This document shows positions 32,790 to 41,896 of a DNA stretch of 43,731 nt, in pieces. Position numbers and translations under genes: made by a program. Numbering within the stretch: position 1 is the stretch's first letter; the number at the start of each line of letters is the position of its first letter. The DNA comes from an uncultured Porphyromonadaceae bacterium (GTDB lineage: Bacteria; Bacteroidota; Bacteroidia; Bacteroidales; Muribaculaceae): contig CAMWSS010000021.1 of NCBI GenBank assembly GCA_947177035.1, forward strand, positions 1 through 43,731, given 5' to 3'. The notes beneath the pieces are model-generated. The model was not told the origin of the DNA, did no database searches, and saw nothing but the letters and a program-made list of their open reading frames with translations.

Positions 32790-32967
32790 CGTCAAACGGA
32801 GGAAGCGACTTCCACACGGCAAATGACAAGCATTTTGATGCTTCAAAAAACTAAAATCTTTTTCATTCAAACATATAGGCTAAGACATAACGAATAATAG
32901 CATTTAAGTACTACCGTAAAATCCCGAGTGGTGGCCCGTCGTGAGACTCGCCGCCATTATTTTTTTT
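32790..32967 (+). ncRNA. Candidate small RNA of about 178 nt
   Basis: Promoter at 32754-32785 and intrinsic terminator at 32929-32967 bound a segment with no open frame of useful length. Local hairpins: GGAAG/CTTCC (32801-32805, 32809-32813) and AAGCAT/ATGCTT with a TTTG loop (32828-32843). The 32844-32920 part is AU-rich and looks single-stranded. I do not recognise it as 6S, SRP, tmRNA or RNase P RNA. It is separate from the next gene, which has its own promoter at 33121-33151. Confidence 0.5.
32929..32967 (+). terminator. Intrinsic terminator of the candidate small RNA
   Basis: TGGTGGC (32929-32935) pairs with GCCGCCA (32950-32956, one G-T); inside it GTC/GAC closes a GTGA tetraloop. TTATTTTTTTT follows. 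CGAGT/ACTCG (32925-32929, 32946-32950) is an alternative stem that cannot form at the same time. The stretch 32968-33120 holds nothing further that I can see. Confidence 0.75.
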
Positions 32968-33120
32968 CACACACACCGCCGTCAATTGCCAGTACAATCT
33001 TCCCGAAATATCAGCTCCACCAAGATGCGGACACAGCCCTTTTCAAAGAATTAAGACCGGCGTCGCAATGTTTTGTATCAAAATAATCAACGCATTCACA
33101 TTATATTTACACCCTTACCC

Positions 33121-33151
33121 ATTGCCCTGATAACAAATTTTAGTATCTTTG
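33121..33151 (+). promoter_or_regulatory. Promoter for the three secreted-protein genes
   Basis: TATCTTTG at 33144-33151 with ATTG at 33121-33124, 19 nt upstream. It gives a leader of about 52 nt to the ATG at 33208. Confidence 0.65.
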
Positions 33152-33207
33152 CATTGATTTAGCGATCCAATAAGTACTTAATAACATCTAACAACCGTTT
33201 TTAGCTT

Positions 33208-35700
33208 ATGAAAAAATGTTTAATGATGAGTCTGGCGGCCGTTATCGCAACAGCATCCTTTTCGGCCAATGCCATTGATGTCGGCGAAGACAACACCGCC
33301 TCCATCTACTGCGTCGGATCTCTTGAAAGCAAGCATGGAGTCTACACTCTGCCACTGTCCGGAAACTACTCCGCCACAAAAATCAGCGGATCTACGTATA
33401 TACAATATGACTTCAGCGGCTCGGGCGGCACATTCACCGACCGCAACACCGTCTATGGCTCCAAATCCAAAGGCGTCATGATATTTGCCGGAAAAGCGAC
33501 TGCCGAAGGAGGCGCCGACGGCCCCTGGAGCCACGTGTCATGGAGCTGGCGCACTCCGCCGCCATACGTCGACTTCACCTACGAAGTCATTGCGACAGAC
33601 ATGACATTCGACCCCGTGACCAAACAGATCTACGGTTGGTTCAAAGCCGACGAAGCCGGCCTTGAACACAGACTCTGCATCTACGACGGCGAATCCTGCG
33701 CCATCACACCCGTCGGACAAAACTCCTCAGTGCCCATCTCAGCAATCGCGGCCGACAAAGACGGACAGCTTTGGGGGCTGGCCGGATCGCTCGGCGACCT
33801 CTACAAAATCAACAAAACAACCGGAGCGCTTGAAAAAACCGGATCGCTACCCATCTGCGCCAGCGGAGAAAACCAATCGGCAGCATTCGACTTCAACTCC
33901 GGAAAACTCTACTGGGGTGCGATCGAAAGCATCTTGAAAGCATCGCTCTACAGCGTTGACGTCAACAACTGCACAGCCGAAAAAATCTATGACTTCCCGG
34001 CCGGCGACCGCTTCAGCGCATTCTACATCCCCGTCAAAGAAGCCAGCAACAGCGCCCCGGCAAAAGTCACCGACCTGACCGGACGCTTCACCGGCAACGG
34101 CGCTGAAGTCGAAGTCACCTTCACTGCACCCGAAAAAACCTTCGGCGGATACAAACTCTCCGGCAACATCAAATACTCCCTGACTGCCGACGGCGACGAA
34201 ATCGACGCCGGAACCATCGCTGCCGGAGCGGCCTACTCCAAAATATTCACACTCTCCGACGGCGACCACACCCTGTCGGTCACCATGAGCAACGGATCAG
34301 GCAAAGGTCCGGCGGCCGAAGCCAACGTCTTTGTCGGCTTTGACGAACCCGGCGCCGTGACCGACATCAAGACCCGTGTAGACGGCAACCGCGTCACCCT
34401 CACATGGAACGAACCAACCGGCATCAACGGCGGCATCGTTGACCTGAGCCGGATCACATACACCGTCACTCGCATCCCCGAATGGGACGAAGTCGCCACC
34501 GGACTGACCGAAACGACATTCACCGACGAAGTGCCCGACGCACCAGTCGCCGAATACACCTACACCGTCACCGTCTACAACGACTCCGAAGCCGGACTGA
34601 CCGAAGTCGCCGAGCCGGTGCTCGTCGGCAAAGCCCACACCATCCCCTACAGACAAGACTTCGACACCGTGTCTGACCTCAGCGAAATCGCCTACAAAGT
34701 CATCAACGACAAACCCGCATCCAACACCTGGATCCTCGACAGCGACGACGACGGCAACAAATTCCTGTCAGTCACCGGACAATACCCCAACACCCGCGAC
34801 GACTACTTCTTCACCGCCCCGCTGGCATTGCGCCGTGGCGTGACCTACAACCTCTCGTTCAAAATCGCCAACAGCAGCCCGTCGGACAACACCCAGATCC
34901 GCATCTTCCTGAGCCGCGCACAAAGCAAAAGCGAAGAATTCCATATCAGACCATACATCGAACCTAACCTGTCGTTCAGCCCCGGACCGATCGGAGCCGG
35001 CATTTTCGAACAACAGTCAATGACCTTCTCCGTCGAAGAATCAGGCGACTACTGCCTCGGATTCTATGACTTCGGCCCCTACTACACCAACAACACCGTC
35101 AGCATCGACGAAATCGAAATCACGGCCGAAGAAATCACCGGACCCGCGATCGACATGGCCGTCACCGAAGTCACAGCCCCGGAAACAGTGTTCGCCACAG
35201 GCTACTTTGAAGTAACCGCCACAATCGTCAACAACGGCTCCGAACCGACCACCTGCAATGTCATTCTCGAAAGCGACAACACCACCGTCGCATCGGTCGC
35301 AATCGAAAAAGCCATCCAGCCAGGCGCCCAGTTCCAGCAATTCTTCGAACTGAAATGGTCTGAAGACGCCCCCGAAAGCATCACCTACATCGTCCGCGTC
35401 GAAACCGACGGCGACGAAGACAGCAGCAACGACGCATCCGAACCATTCACCGTGGCCTACGACAAACTCTCATCACTCAGCCCCGACCACGCCGCCAACG
35501 CCCTCAACGTGACGACCTCGCGCTCACAGGCTGAAATCACCGGAGCCGAAGGACTCGAAGTGAGCGTCATCGCCGCAGCCAGCGGAGCCGAAGTGGCCCG
35601 GACACCGCAAGCGCCGGCCAAATGGACCGTCACCCTCGCGCCGGGACTCTACCTGGTCAAAGCCGGCGAATCAGCGGCCGTCAAAGTCATGATCCGATGA
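33208..35700 (+). CDS. Secreted multidomain protein with FnIII repeats and T9SS-like tail
   Basis: The 830-residue protein has a signal peptide 'MKKCLMMSLAAVIATASFSA'. An N-terminal beta region (about 25-275, with 'GQLWGLAGSLGDLYKINKTT') precedes fibronectin-III-like modules (about 285-475: 'PAKVTDLTGRFTGNGAEVEV', 'PGAVTDIKTRVDGNRVTLTW'). A jelly-roll adhesin-like domain ('YRQDFDTVSD', about 482-640) and a CARDB-like domain (about 650-755) follow. The last ~75 residues end 'APGLYLVKAGESAAVKVMIR', the form of T9SS type A sorting tails. It is probably exported across the outer membrane, with cargo function unknown. It starts a three-gene group of similar design. Confidence 0.85.
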   Translation: MKKCLMMSLAAVIATASFSANAIDVGEDNTASIYCVGSLESKHGVYTLPLSGNYSATKISGSTYIQYDFSGSGGTFTDRNTVYGSKSKGVMIFAGKATAEGGADGPWSHVSWSWRTPPPYVDFTYEVIATDMTFDPVTKQIYGWFKADEAGLEHRLCIYDGESCAITPVGQNSSVPISAIAADKDGQLWGLAGSLGDLYKINKTTGALEKTGSLPICASGENQSAAFDFNSGKLYWGAIESILKASLYSVDVNNCTAEKIYDFPAGDRFSAFYIPVKEASNSAPAKVTDLTGRFTGNGAEVEVTFTAPEKTFGGYKLSGNIKYSLTADGDEIDAGTIAAGAAYSKIFTLSDGDHTLSVTMSNGSGKGPAAEANVFVGFDEPGAVTDIKTRVDGNRVTLTWNEPTGINGGIVDLSRITYTVTRIPEWDEVATGLTETTFTDEVPDAPVAEYTYTVTVYNDSEAGLTEVAEPVLVGKAHTIPYRQDFDTVSDLSEIAYKVINDKPASNTWILDSDDDGNKFLSVTGQYPNTRDDYFFTAPLALRRGVTYNLSFKIANSSPSDNTQIRIFLSRAQSKSEEFHIRPYIEPNLSFSPGPIGAGIFEQQSMTFSVEESGDYCLGFYDFGPYYTNNTVSIDEIEITAEEITGPAIDMAVTEVTAPETVFATGYFEVTATIVNNGSEPTTCNVILESDNTTVASVAIEKAIQPGAQFQQFFELKWSEDAPESITYIVRVETDGDEDSSNDASEPFTVAYDKLSSLSPDHAANALNVTTSRSQAEITGAEGLEVSVIAAASGAEVARTPQAPAKWTVTLAPGLYLVKAGESAAVKVMIR

Positions 35701-35771
35701 GCCGGACACCCCCAATAACCCGAACAAAATCAGCACTCATACAAAATAAATCAATCAAATTTCCATTGCAA

Positions 35772-38090
35772 ATGAAAAAGATTATTACTGCATGCGCCCT
35801 GAGCACAGCGTTTGTGATGCCGCTGACGGCATCCTCTCCGCTGACATCGGGCCTCACCCGGTTCCCCTCTGATGCGGCATCGATCGCACAGATCGACCTC
35901 TCGCCTGCCAAGGTAATGAGCAGAGCCGGAAGCTCAGACCTCACCTTCTTTGAAAGCTTCGAAGGCCGACCCGAAGGATTCGGCACATACTATGATGAAT
36001 GGCTGCCCGAAGGATGGCAAGACCTCAGCAAATCAGGCCAGACAGTGCCCTTGCTCGGTGAGGCTCGCCACAACCTCACATGGCGAGTGCTGAGCAACGA
36101 AGACCGCAGCAGCGCCCCCAACTGCAACAGCGTTGCATTTGAAGGCGAATGCTTCGCCTACATCATGCCCGACCAGGCATATGGCGACCACCTCGAACTG
36201 GATTACCAGGACGAATGGCTGATCACACCCGCAGTCGTCCCCACTGGCGAAGACTGGCTCTTCTTCAGAGTGCATTTTGATCCGTCATGGGTAGTCTACA
36301 ACCGCGAGGCCAACGACTTCTCCGGCGAAAACAACTCCCTCCAGGTATATGCCACGACCGACGACGGCGCCACATGGACCAAACTCTGGGACCTGATCGA
36401 CGACGAAATCCGCAAAAACTGGACCGACGAACAGCTCCGCGCCGACCTCATCGACTGGACAAGACTCGACTACACTCCCGTATACGTCAACATCTCTGAC
36501 TACCTCGACAAATCCGTCAAATTCGCATTCCGCTTCTATGGCAACTACGGACACGGAGTGGGACTCGACAACGTATCCGTCGGTGTGCCGCAGCCCGAAG
36601 CTCTCTACGCAATGCCCGCAGGATGCTTCCGACAGGGCATCTCGTCATTCGGCGAACTACCCGCTGTCCCGACCCTGATCATGCCCGCAGACCGCGAAAC
36701 CGTATGGGCCAACCGCTCGGAAGCATCACAGCGCTATGTGTGGACATACTCCGACAAGAGCGGAGCGACAGTAACCTCCGACGTTGTCGACCTGGTCACC
36801 CCCGCCTACGAAACCGGATCACTGGTGCAGACCCCCTCGCTGGTCGGCATCTTTGAAAGCCGCCAGTCTGAACCGTTCTGCCTCAACCACACCATGATTC
36901 AGGCCGGCGGAACCCTCAAAGGTGAAGACACCTCGGGCAACGAATGCGAATTCGGCGCAGGCGTATACGACATAATGGACCCGCTCGCAAACGTATTCAA
37001 AAGCACCGACAACATCTCATTCAACCCCTCGCTCGACCTCATCTGGGAAAGAAACCTCGGAATGATGGACGGAGCCATCGACGTCGGCGGATTCTGCAAC
37101 CTGTACCCCGCATCGCCGGTGCCCTATGGCTTCGACTTCATCGACATGGCCGTGATCGTGCCCGAACCGCTGCGCGAAGACTCCCAGACAATGATCCAGG
37201 TGTACACCCTCGCCGACGGATCACCCGACGAAATGATCGGCATCGCCTTCGTCGGCGCATCGGACTACACTGTCAGCGAAAACGTCACTAACATCCGCTT
37301 CAAATTCGACGTACCCGTATTCGTGCCCGCCAACACCGACATCATCACCCTGATGGTACACTCCGACCGCGACTACGACACAATCGTGTTCCCCTACCTC
37401 AGAACAACATCGAGCGCCGTCGGCAACTCCCTGCTCTACTACTTCGCCTGGGACGCTGTCAACGAATACTGGTATGACACGTTCTACAACATGAACAACA
37501 TGCCCTTCGCCACCGAAGGTCATTTCGCCGGACTCCTCCAGTCAATCGGCGTCACATACGCAACTGCCGAACTGCTCGACGCCGACGCTTCAATCGAAGC
37601 GCCCATGGAAGGAACAACCAAAGAATTCCGCCTGGCGCTCAAAGGAACCGACGCCGACCGCGTCAAAATCACCGAAGACGGACTCACCGTACCCGACTGG
37701 ATCTCCTACAAAGTGACCGAAGGCTCCGACGGAGTCCACACCCTGGCAATCACCGTCAAGCCGATCGAATACTGCGAAGACCGCGAAACCAGACTCCACG
37801 TTGTAATCCCCGGCGACCACACCGCAATCACCGTCAAGCAGACAGGCAACCCCGACAAACCCTCCGGCCTGACCGACGTCGAAACCACTCCGGCAGTCAG
37901 CGTCACCGTTGAATCCGGCAACATCGTCATCGACGGCGCAAAAGGATCGGCCGCCGTGATCAACACCGCAGGCCAGACTGTGGCTTCAGCCGCACTGGCC
38001 GGACGCACAACAATCGAAGCATCACACCTGCCCAAAGGCATATACGTGGTGTGCGTCAACGGAAACCAGTCATTCAAAATTGTGAAATAA
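35772..38090 (+). CDS. Secreted choice-of-anchor-like protein with T9SS type A tail
   Basis: The 772-residue protein starts at ATG 35772, which gives the signal peptide 'MKKIITACALSTAFVMPLTA'; the frame runs upstream only as a shadow of the previous gene. A domain with 'FFESFEGRPEGFGTYYDEWL' and 'FAFRFYGNYGHGVGLDNVSV' (about 55-280) resembles choice-of-anchor J/cleaved adhesin modules. The C-terminus 'AAVINTAGQTVASAALAGRT' ... 'LPKGIYVVCVNGNQSFKIVK' is a textbook T9SS type A sorting domain. Cargo role unknown; binding of a glycan or host protein is only a guess. Confidence 0.87.
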   Translation: MKKIITACALSTAFVMPLTASSPLTSGLTRFPSDAASIAQIDLSPAKVMSRAGSSDLTFFESFEGRPEGFGTYYDEWLPEGWQDLSKSGQTVPLLGEARHNLTWRVLSNEDRSSAPNCNSVAFEGECFAYIMPDQAYGDHLELDYQDEWLITPAVVPTGEDWLFFRVHFDPSWVVYNREANDFSGENNSLQVYATTDDGATWTKLWDLIDDEIRKNWTDEQLRADLIDWTRLDYTPVYVNISDYLDKSVKFAFRFYGNYGHGVGLDNVSVGVPQPEALYAMPAGCFRQGISSFGELPAVPTLIMPADRETVWANRSEASQRYVWTYSDKSGATVTSDVVDLVTPAYETGSLVQTPSLVGIFESRQSEPFCLNHTMIQAGGTLKGEDTSGNECEFGAGVYDIMDPLANVFKSTDNISFNPSLDLIWERNLGMMDGAIDVGGFCNLYPASPVPYGFDFIDMAVIVPEPLREDSQTMIQVYTLADGSPDEMIGIAFVGASDYTVSENVTNIRFKFDVPVFVPANTDIITLMVHSDRDYDTIVFPYLRTTSSAVGNSLLYYFAWDAVNEYWYDTFYNMNNMPFATEGHFAGLLQSIGVTYATAELLDADASIEAPMEGTTKEFRLALKGTDADRVKITEDGLTVPDWISYKVTEGSDGVHTLAITVKPIEYCEDRETRLHVVIPGDHTAITVKQTGNPDKPSGLTDVETTPAVSVTVESGNIVIDGAKGSAAVINTAGQTVASAALAGRTTIEASHLPKGIYVVCVNGNQSFKIVK

Positions 38091-38108
38091 AAACCTGACC
38101 ATACAAGA

Positions 38109-39398
38109 ATGAAACGGACCTTGAAGCTCCGAATCATGTCATTGGCGCTTGTGTCGGCGGCATTCGTGCCGGCGGCACAAGCCTTTGACTTTGAAGTCGG
38201 GGGAATATACTACAACCTCAACAACACATCGGTAAGCGTCACATTCTCAGACCTCCAGGGAACCTACAGCGGCAACGTCGTCATCCCGGCGCAAGTCACA
38301 TACCGCATGCAGACATATCCGGTCAAAGGCATCGACAACCTGGCCTTCATAAACTCGACCGAAATGACATCCGTCAAACTCCCCGACGCGATCACATACA
38401 TCGGCGACCAGGCTTTCAGCCACTGCTCGTCACTGACCGAAATCACCCTCCCGGCCAAACTGCAACGCATCGCCGACTTCGCCTTTGAATACTGCGAAAA
38501 CCTGTCGACCCTGACAATCCCCGCCTCCGTGACGCAGATCGGATACGCATCGTTCATGTACTGCCGGGCACTGACCGAAATCCAGGTCACAGAAGGAAAC
38601 CCCATCTACACTGCCGACAACGGAATCCTCTACTCCAAAGACCTGCGAATGCTCGTCCACTACCCCGCATCAAAACCCGACACCGAATTCACCATGCCCG
38701 AATCGGTGCAGATCGTGCCCGACGGCGCATTCTCCCCGCAATACCACCTGCAGACCATCAACATCAACGCCGCCCTGTCGGCGGTGACCGACGGACTCTT
38801 TGCCGAATGCGCCCGACTCGGCTGCATCAACGTCAGCCCCGACAACCAGAACCTGGCATCGGTCGACGGAGCGCTCTATGACAAAAAACTCACAAAACTG
38901 CTCCAGTTCCCACTGTTCCACGAATCATCCTACCTGGCTCTGCCCGAAACAGTCACCTCGCTCGCCGACCTCTCACTGCTCGGTGCAAGCTATCTCCACG
39001 AACTGGAAATGCCGGCCGCGTTGACCCACATCGGCACCTTCGCCCTTGCCGGATGCATCGGAATCTCCTCCGTCATATGCCACGCCCCGACCCCGCCTGT
39101 GAGCACACCCAACCCGCTCAACCCATCAGGCGAAATCTTCGAGCCGGCAGTCTTCGCCCAGGCAAGCCTCCAAGTGCCCGCCGAAAGCCTCGACGCCTAC
39201 AAAGCCGACGCCCAATGGGGACGATTCTCATCCATCTATGAAATCGGCGGATCGGCACTCGACGCCGTCGACGCTCCCGAAGCGGCCGCTCCGACCGTAA
39301 CCTACGACCTCCACGGCCGGATAATCCCGCCCGGCACTCCCCGACGCGGCTTCCGCATCGAAGTGATGCCCGACGGCCACAGCCGCCTCGTCCGCTAA
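38109..39398 (+). CDS. BspA-type leucine-rich-repeat secreted protein
   Basis: The 429-residue protein has a signal peptide ending near residue 25 ('LVSAAFVPAAQAFDF'). About ten LRR_5 (BspA) repeats follow, such as 'LPDAITYIGDQAFSHCSSL' and 'LPAKLQRIADFAFEYCENL' (about 75-320). The last ~35 residues 'VTYDLHGRIIPPGTPRRGFR' ... 'SRLVR' look like a T9SS-type tail in which the usual G-I-Y-I core is altered. BspA repeats are adhesin-like in oral Bacteroidales. The start lies 18 nt after the previous gene, so the three secreted proteins form one operon. Confidence 0.88.
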   Translation: MKRTLKLRIMSLALVSAAFVPAAQAFDFEVGGIYYNLNNTSVSVTFSDLQGTYSGNVVIPAQVTYRMQTYPVKGIDNLAFINSTEMTSVKLPDAITYIGDQAFSHCSSLTEITLPAKLQRIADFAFEYCENLSTLTIPASVTQIGYASFMYCRALTEIQVTEGNPIYTADNGILYSKDLRMLVHYPASKPDTEFTMPESVQIVPDGAFSPQYHLQTININAALSAVTDGLFAECARLGCINVSPDNQNLASVDGALYDKKLTKLLQFPLFHESSYLALPETVTSLADLSLLGASYLHELEMPAALTHIGTFALAGCIGISSVICHAPTPPVSTPNPLNPSGEIFEPAVFAQASLQVPAESLDAYKADAQWGRFSSIYEIGGSALDAVDAPEAAAPTVTYDLHGRIIPPGTPRRGFRIEVMPDGHSRLVR

Positions 39399-39420
39399 AA
39401 GAAAACCGACTGAACATAAC

Positions 39421-39479
39421 GCGCGCCTTCCCCCCCCCCGACAACAACATCACGTCAAGGAAGGCGCGCCGTTTTTTTT
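39421..39479 (+). terminator. Terminator of the secreted-protein operon with C10 in the loop
   Basis: GCGCGCCTTCC (39421-39431) pairs with GGAAGGCGCGC (39459-39469), 11 bp, followed by CG and eight T. The 27-nt loop begins with most of a run of ten C (39430-39439). Confidence 0.9.
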
Positions 39480-39480
39480 C

Positions 39481-40746
39481 TCACAGCCCCGCCACTGCCA
39501 CCAGATAATTGCGGGCGCGCTCCCACGGAACATACAGATCCCGACAACCCGGAATCAGCTCCAGCGGACGCTCATTCAACTCAGTCCGGACATAATAACG
39601 CCCCGACTGCGACCGAAAAAGAATCAACCTTATATTAGCCGCCATCGGCACCACATTCCAATTCTGCCAGTGACTGGCCACAGTATCGAAATAATACGTC
39701 AGATAATAACACCCCGGAAGCCTCATCAGCGAAGCCAGCGGCATGATCGTCTCGGCATGACCGAAACGCAGACGCACCGGCGTCACATCTGCCCCGGAAA
39801 TAAAATCATCAGTCGTCCTCACCAGATCGCCCACAAGAGCCGACGCGATCTCGGCCGGAACAGCCGACACCGTGGTGGCCGTGCGCGACAGATACTGCCG
39901 CAGATTATCCACAGCCCACATCCGGTTATACTCCTCAAGCGAAAAAAAATCCTGCCAGTCAGCGCTCAGCCCCATGGCCGACAAAGCCGACACAACATAA
40001 TATATATCCGAAGCGACCTCATCCGCTTCCGCCGCAGCCAGCTCCCCGCCGACCATCGAACCGGCCACTGCCACAGCAGGCGACACCTCGCGAGCAAAAG
40101 CATCAAGCACCCCGGCATACGGCCGGGCCGCGGCAAACTCCACATAAACCGAATCGACCTCAAACGGACGCAACAGCGGCGAAAACTCCCGCCCCGAATC
40201 ATCGGCCAAAGTCACCCGCCCGTCAGCCAGCTCATTGATCTGAGCGGTAAAAGCATCCATGCTCGCGACGCAACGCGCCACATACGACGAGATCGCATCA
40301 ACCTTCTGCCCCACAAACAACTGAGGAAAAGCCTCAAACATACGCCGGGCTATCCCGCGCTGCTCGGCCACGCCAAGCGAATCCAGCTCACCCCACCGCC
40401 CGTCGGCATCGGCCATGGCCCGGCGAGTCAACTGCAACAACAGCCGCCCCCGGCGAGTGAGCGTCCCGCCCGACTCCGCCCGCTCCAACACCCCGGCAAG
40501 CCTGCCGAAACGCTTGGCCGACGTCGGAAACCTCGCCCCATGACGCCCGACATGATTGATCATCACCGGCACCAGAGAATCCGGCCACTCAACAACCGAA
40601 TCCGGTGCCGGATACGGCATGCGCGAACCCTCACACCGCTCGGCCGGAAACAACGTCGGCGCGGTCAGACCCGACGCCCCGAGAAAAAAACCCGGCGCAG
40701 AAGCCACGGCCAGAAGCACGCAGCAGGCAAATACCTTCATCATCAT
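39481..40746 (-). CDS. Histidine-type phosphatase, MINPP/phytase-like
   Basis: The 421-residue protein has a signal peptide ('MMMKVFACCVLLAVASAPGF'; ATG at residue 3 is an equal start choice). The histidine-phosphatase motif 'GRHGARFPTS' has R68, H69 and R72, and the distal 'GHAETI' supplies H330-A331-E332. The H-A-E form of the second motif marks the MINPP branch (as in the Bacteroides phytase BtMinpp) rather than the H-D form of E. coli AppA. Length is close to BtMinpp. It probably removes phosphates from inositol polyphosphates in the periplasm or outside. A C45-type hydrolase is encoded 50 nt upstream. Confidence 0.85.
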   Translation of the reverse strand: MMMKVFACCVLLAVASAPGFFLGASGLTAPTLFPAERCEGSRMPYPAPDSVVEWPDSLVPVMINHVGRHGARFPTSAKRFGRLAGVLERAESGGTLTRRGRLLLQLTRRAMADADGRWGELDSLGVAEQRGIARRMFEAFPQLFVGQKVDAISSYVARCVASMDAFTAQINELADGRVTLADDSGREFSPLLRPFEVDSVYVEFAAARPYAGVLDAFAREVSPAVAVAGSMVGGELAAAEADEVASDIYYVVSALSAMGLSADWQDFFSLEEYNRMWAVDNLRQYLSRTATTVSAVPAEIASALVGDLVRTTDDFISGADVTPVRLRFGHAETIMPLASLMRLPGCYYLTYYFDTVASHWQNWNVVPMAANIRLILFRSQSGRYYVRTELNERPLELIPGCRDLYVPWERARNYLVAVAGL

Positions 40747-40796
40747 ACCCCAAAAAAGAAAGAGAGAAAAAAAATTAAGAACTTGTTTTTACAGAA

Positions 40797-41738
40797 TCAT
40801 TCAATTCTACTGAAATCAACAACCCACTGCCCCTTTTTGTTGCGCCTGAAAAGCTGATCGCGCCGACGCTGCGCCTCCCGCCACGCAGGAGCATGCCACC
40901 CGTCGGCCGGATCCGGACTCAAAGCACCAGGAACAGAATCCTGATCGACACGCCACGTCGACGGCGACACCGGAGGATAACCCGGACGCACCCACATGAC
41001 ACCGTCAGCCTGAATCACCACCGACGCCGACGTCGAACGCCGCGGAATATACTGCCCCCGGTCAACAAACCGCACCCCTCCCTCATCAGGATAAAACGAA
41101 CAACTCACCGAATCAGTCAGCAACTCGGGCCAGACCTCCTGCCGCCCGCCCAACAACGCCGTCGCCGCAGCATAACGCTCGCGCCCAAGCCCCTCGCCAC
41201 AAGAACCCGAACACGAAAAATTCGTGCGCACCGACACCGAATCATCACCCACGTCAAAACGCGAGAACCCATGATCATCAGTCTCGAACCACGCGGCCGC
41301 CCCCGACCCGTCAATCACCCCGAAATTAGCCTGCACACCCATCGGACGGGGCAACGACCGCAACAACGACTCAAAATCATCCACACTGCCACACTGCCCC
41401 AGAGCGGCGGCCATCAGCAACCCCTCGCGGTCAGCGACCGAAGCAGTGTCAGGAGCCAGATTATAACTCTGAGTGTTGATAATCGCGAAACCAGCCTCAT
41501 TCACCCCGGCCCAAGCCTCGCTCAAAGCCGAATCGCCGGCATTGAACAACGCCGTGAAACCGAAACGCACACCGCGGGCACGCGCCACGAAATTCTGCAC
41601 CGCCGACGTGTCGCGATGCTTCCACAACAAAACACGGCCGGTCGCCGACCGGCCCGCACCGACAATGGCCGCAGTGCAGCCCGAAGCCTCGGCCCACACA
41701 CAAAACGCCATCACAACAGACAATAAAACCGTTTTCAT
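40797..41738 (-). CDS. C45-type Ntn hydrolase (acyl-CoA:6-APA acyltransferase-like), secreted
   Basis: The 313-residue protein has a 20-residue signal peptide followed directly by Cys21 ('EASG-CTAAIVGAG'). A mature N-terminal Cys is the nucleophile of this Ntn class. 'LLWKHRDTSAVQNF' supplies the Arg and Asp that follow the Cys in the family, and 'WAGVNEAGFAIINTQSYNL' matches its conserved Asn/Gly strand. Family members cleave or exchange amide bonds in acyl-amino acids, bile salts or penicillins; the substrate is not predictable. It heads a two-gene minus-strand operon with the MINPP-like phosphatase. Confidence 0.85.
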   Translation of the reverse strand: MKTVLLSVVMAFCVWAEASGCTAAIVGAGRSATGRVLLWKHRDTSAVQNFVARARGVRFGFTALFNAGDSALSEAWAGVNEAGFAIINTQSYNLAPDTASVADREGLLMAAALGQCGSVDDFESLLRSLPRPMGVQANFGVIDGSGAAAWFETDDHGFSRFDVGDDSVSVRTNFSCSGSCGEGLGRERYAAATALLGGRQEVWPELLTDSVSCSFYPDEGGVRFVDRGQYIPRRSTSASVVIQADGVMWVRPGYPPVSPSTWRVDQDSVPGALSPDPADGWHAPAWREAQRRRDQLFRRNKKGQWVVDFSRIE

Positions 41739-41745
41739 ATCACCA

Positions 41746-41753
41746 CAAAATTA
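41746..41753 (-). promoter_or_regulatory. -7 box for the C45/MINPP operon, nearly leaderless
   Basis: TAATTTTG on the minus strand lies 7 nt before the ATG at 41738. A -33 TTTG is not seen at the usual spacing. Confidence 0.55.
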
Positions 41754-41810
41754 CACAAAAACAACGATAACGCAGGTTTTGACAGAATTTAAAGAAATTT
41801 TTCCTTAATT

Positions 41811-41843
41811 ATTGCGCTATCTCAGAAAAACTCCGTATCTTTG
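41811..41843 (+). promoter_or_regulatory. Promoter of pckA
   Basis: TATCTTTG at 41836-41843 with ATTG at 41811-41814 (21 nt spacer). It leaves a leader of about 50 nt before the ATG at 41897. Confidence 0.7.
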
Positions 41844-41896
41844 TAGCCGATAAACAAGGCAAAATTCATAAAACCTCAATAATTCAAGTTAAAGCT

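Noticed and set aside
39670-41726. Plus-strand frames of 395 and 277 codons opposite the phosphatase and C45 genes
   Set aside because: Basic, Arg/His/Pro-rich antisense translations without recognisable domains; the minus strand shows intact motifs.
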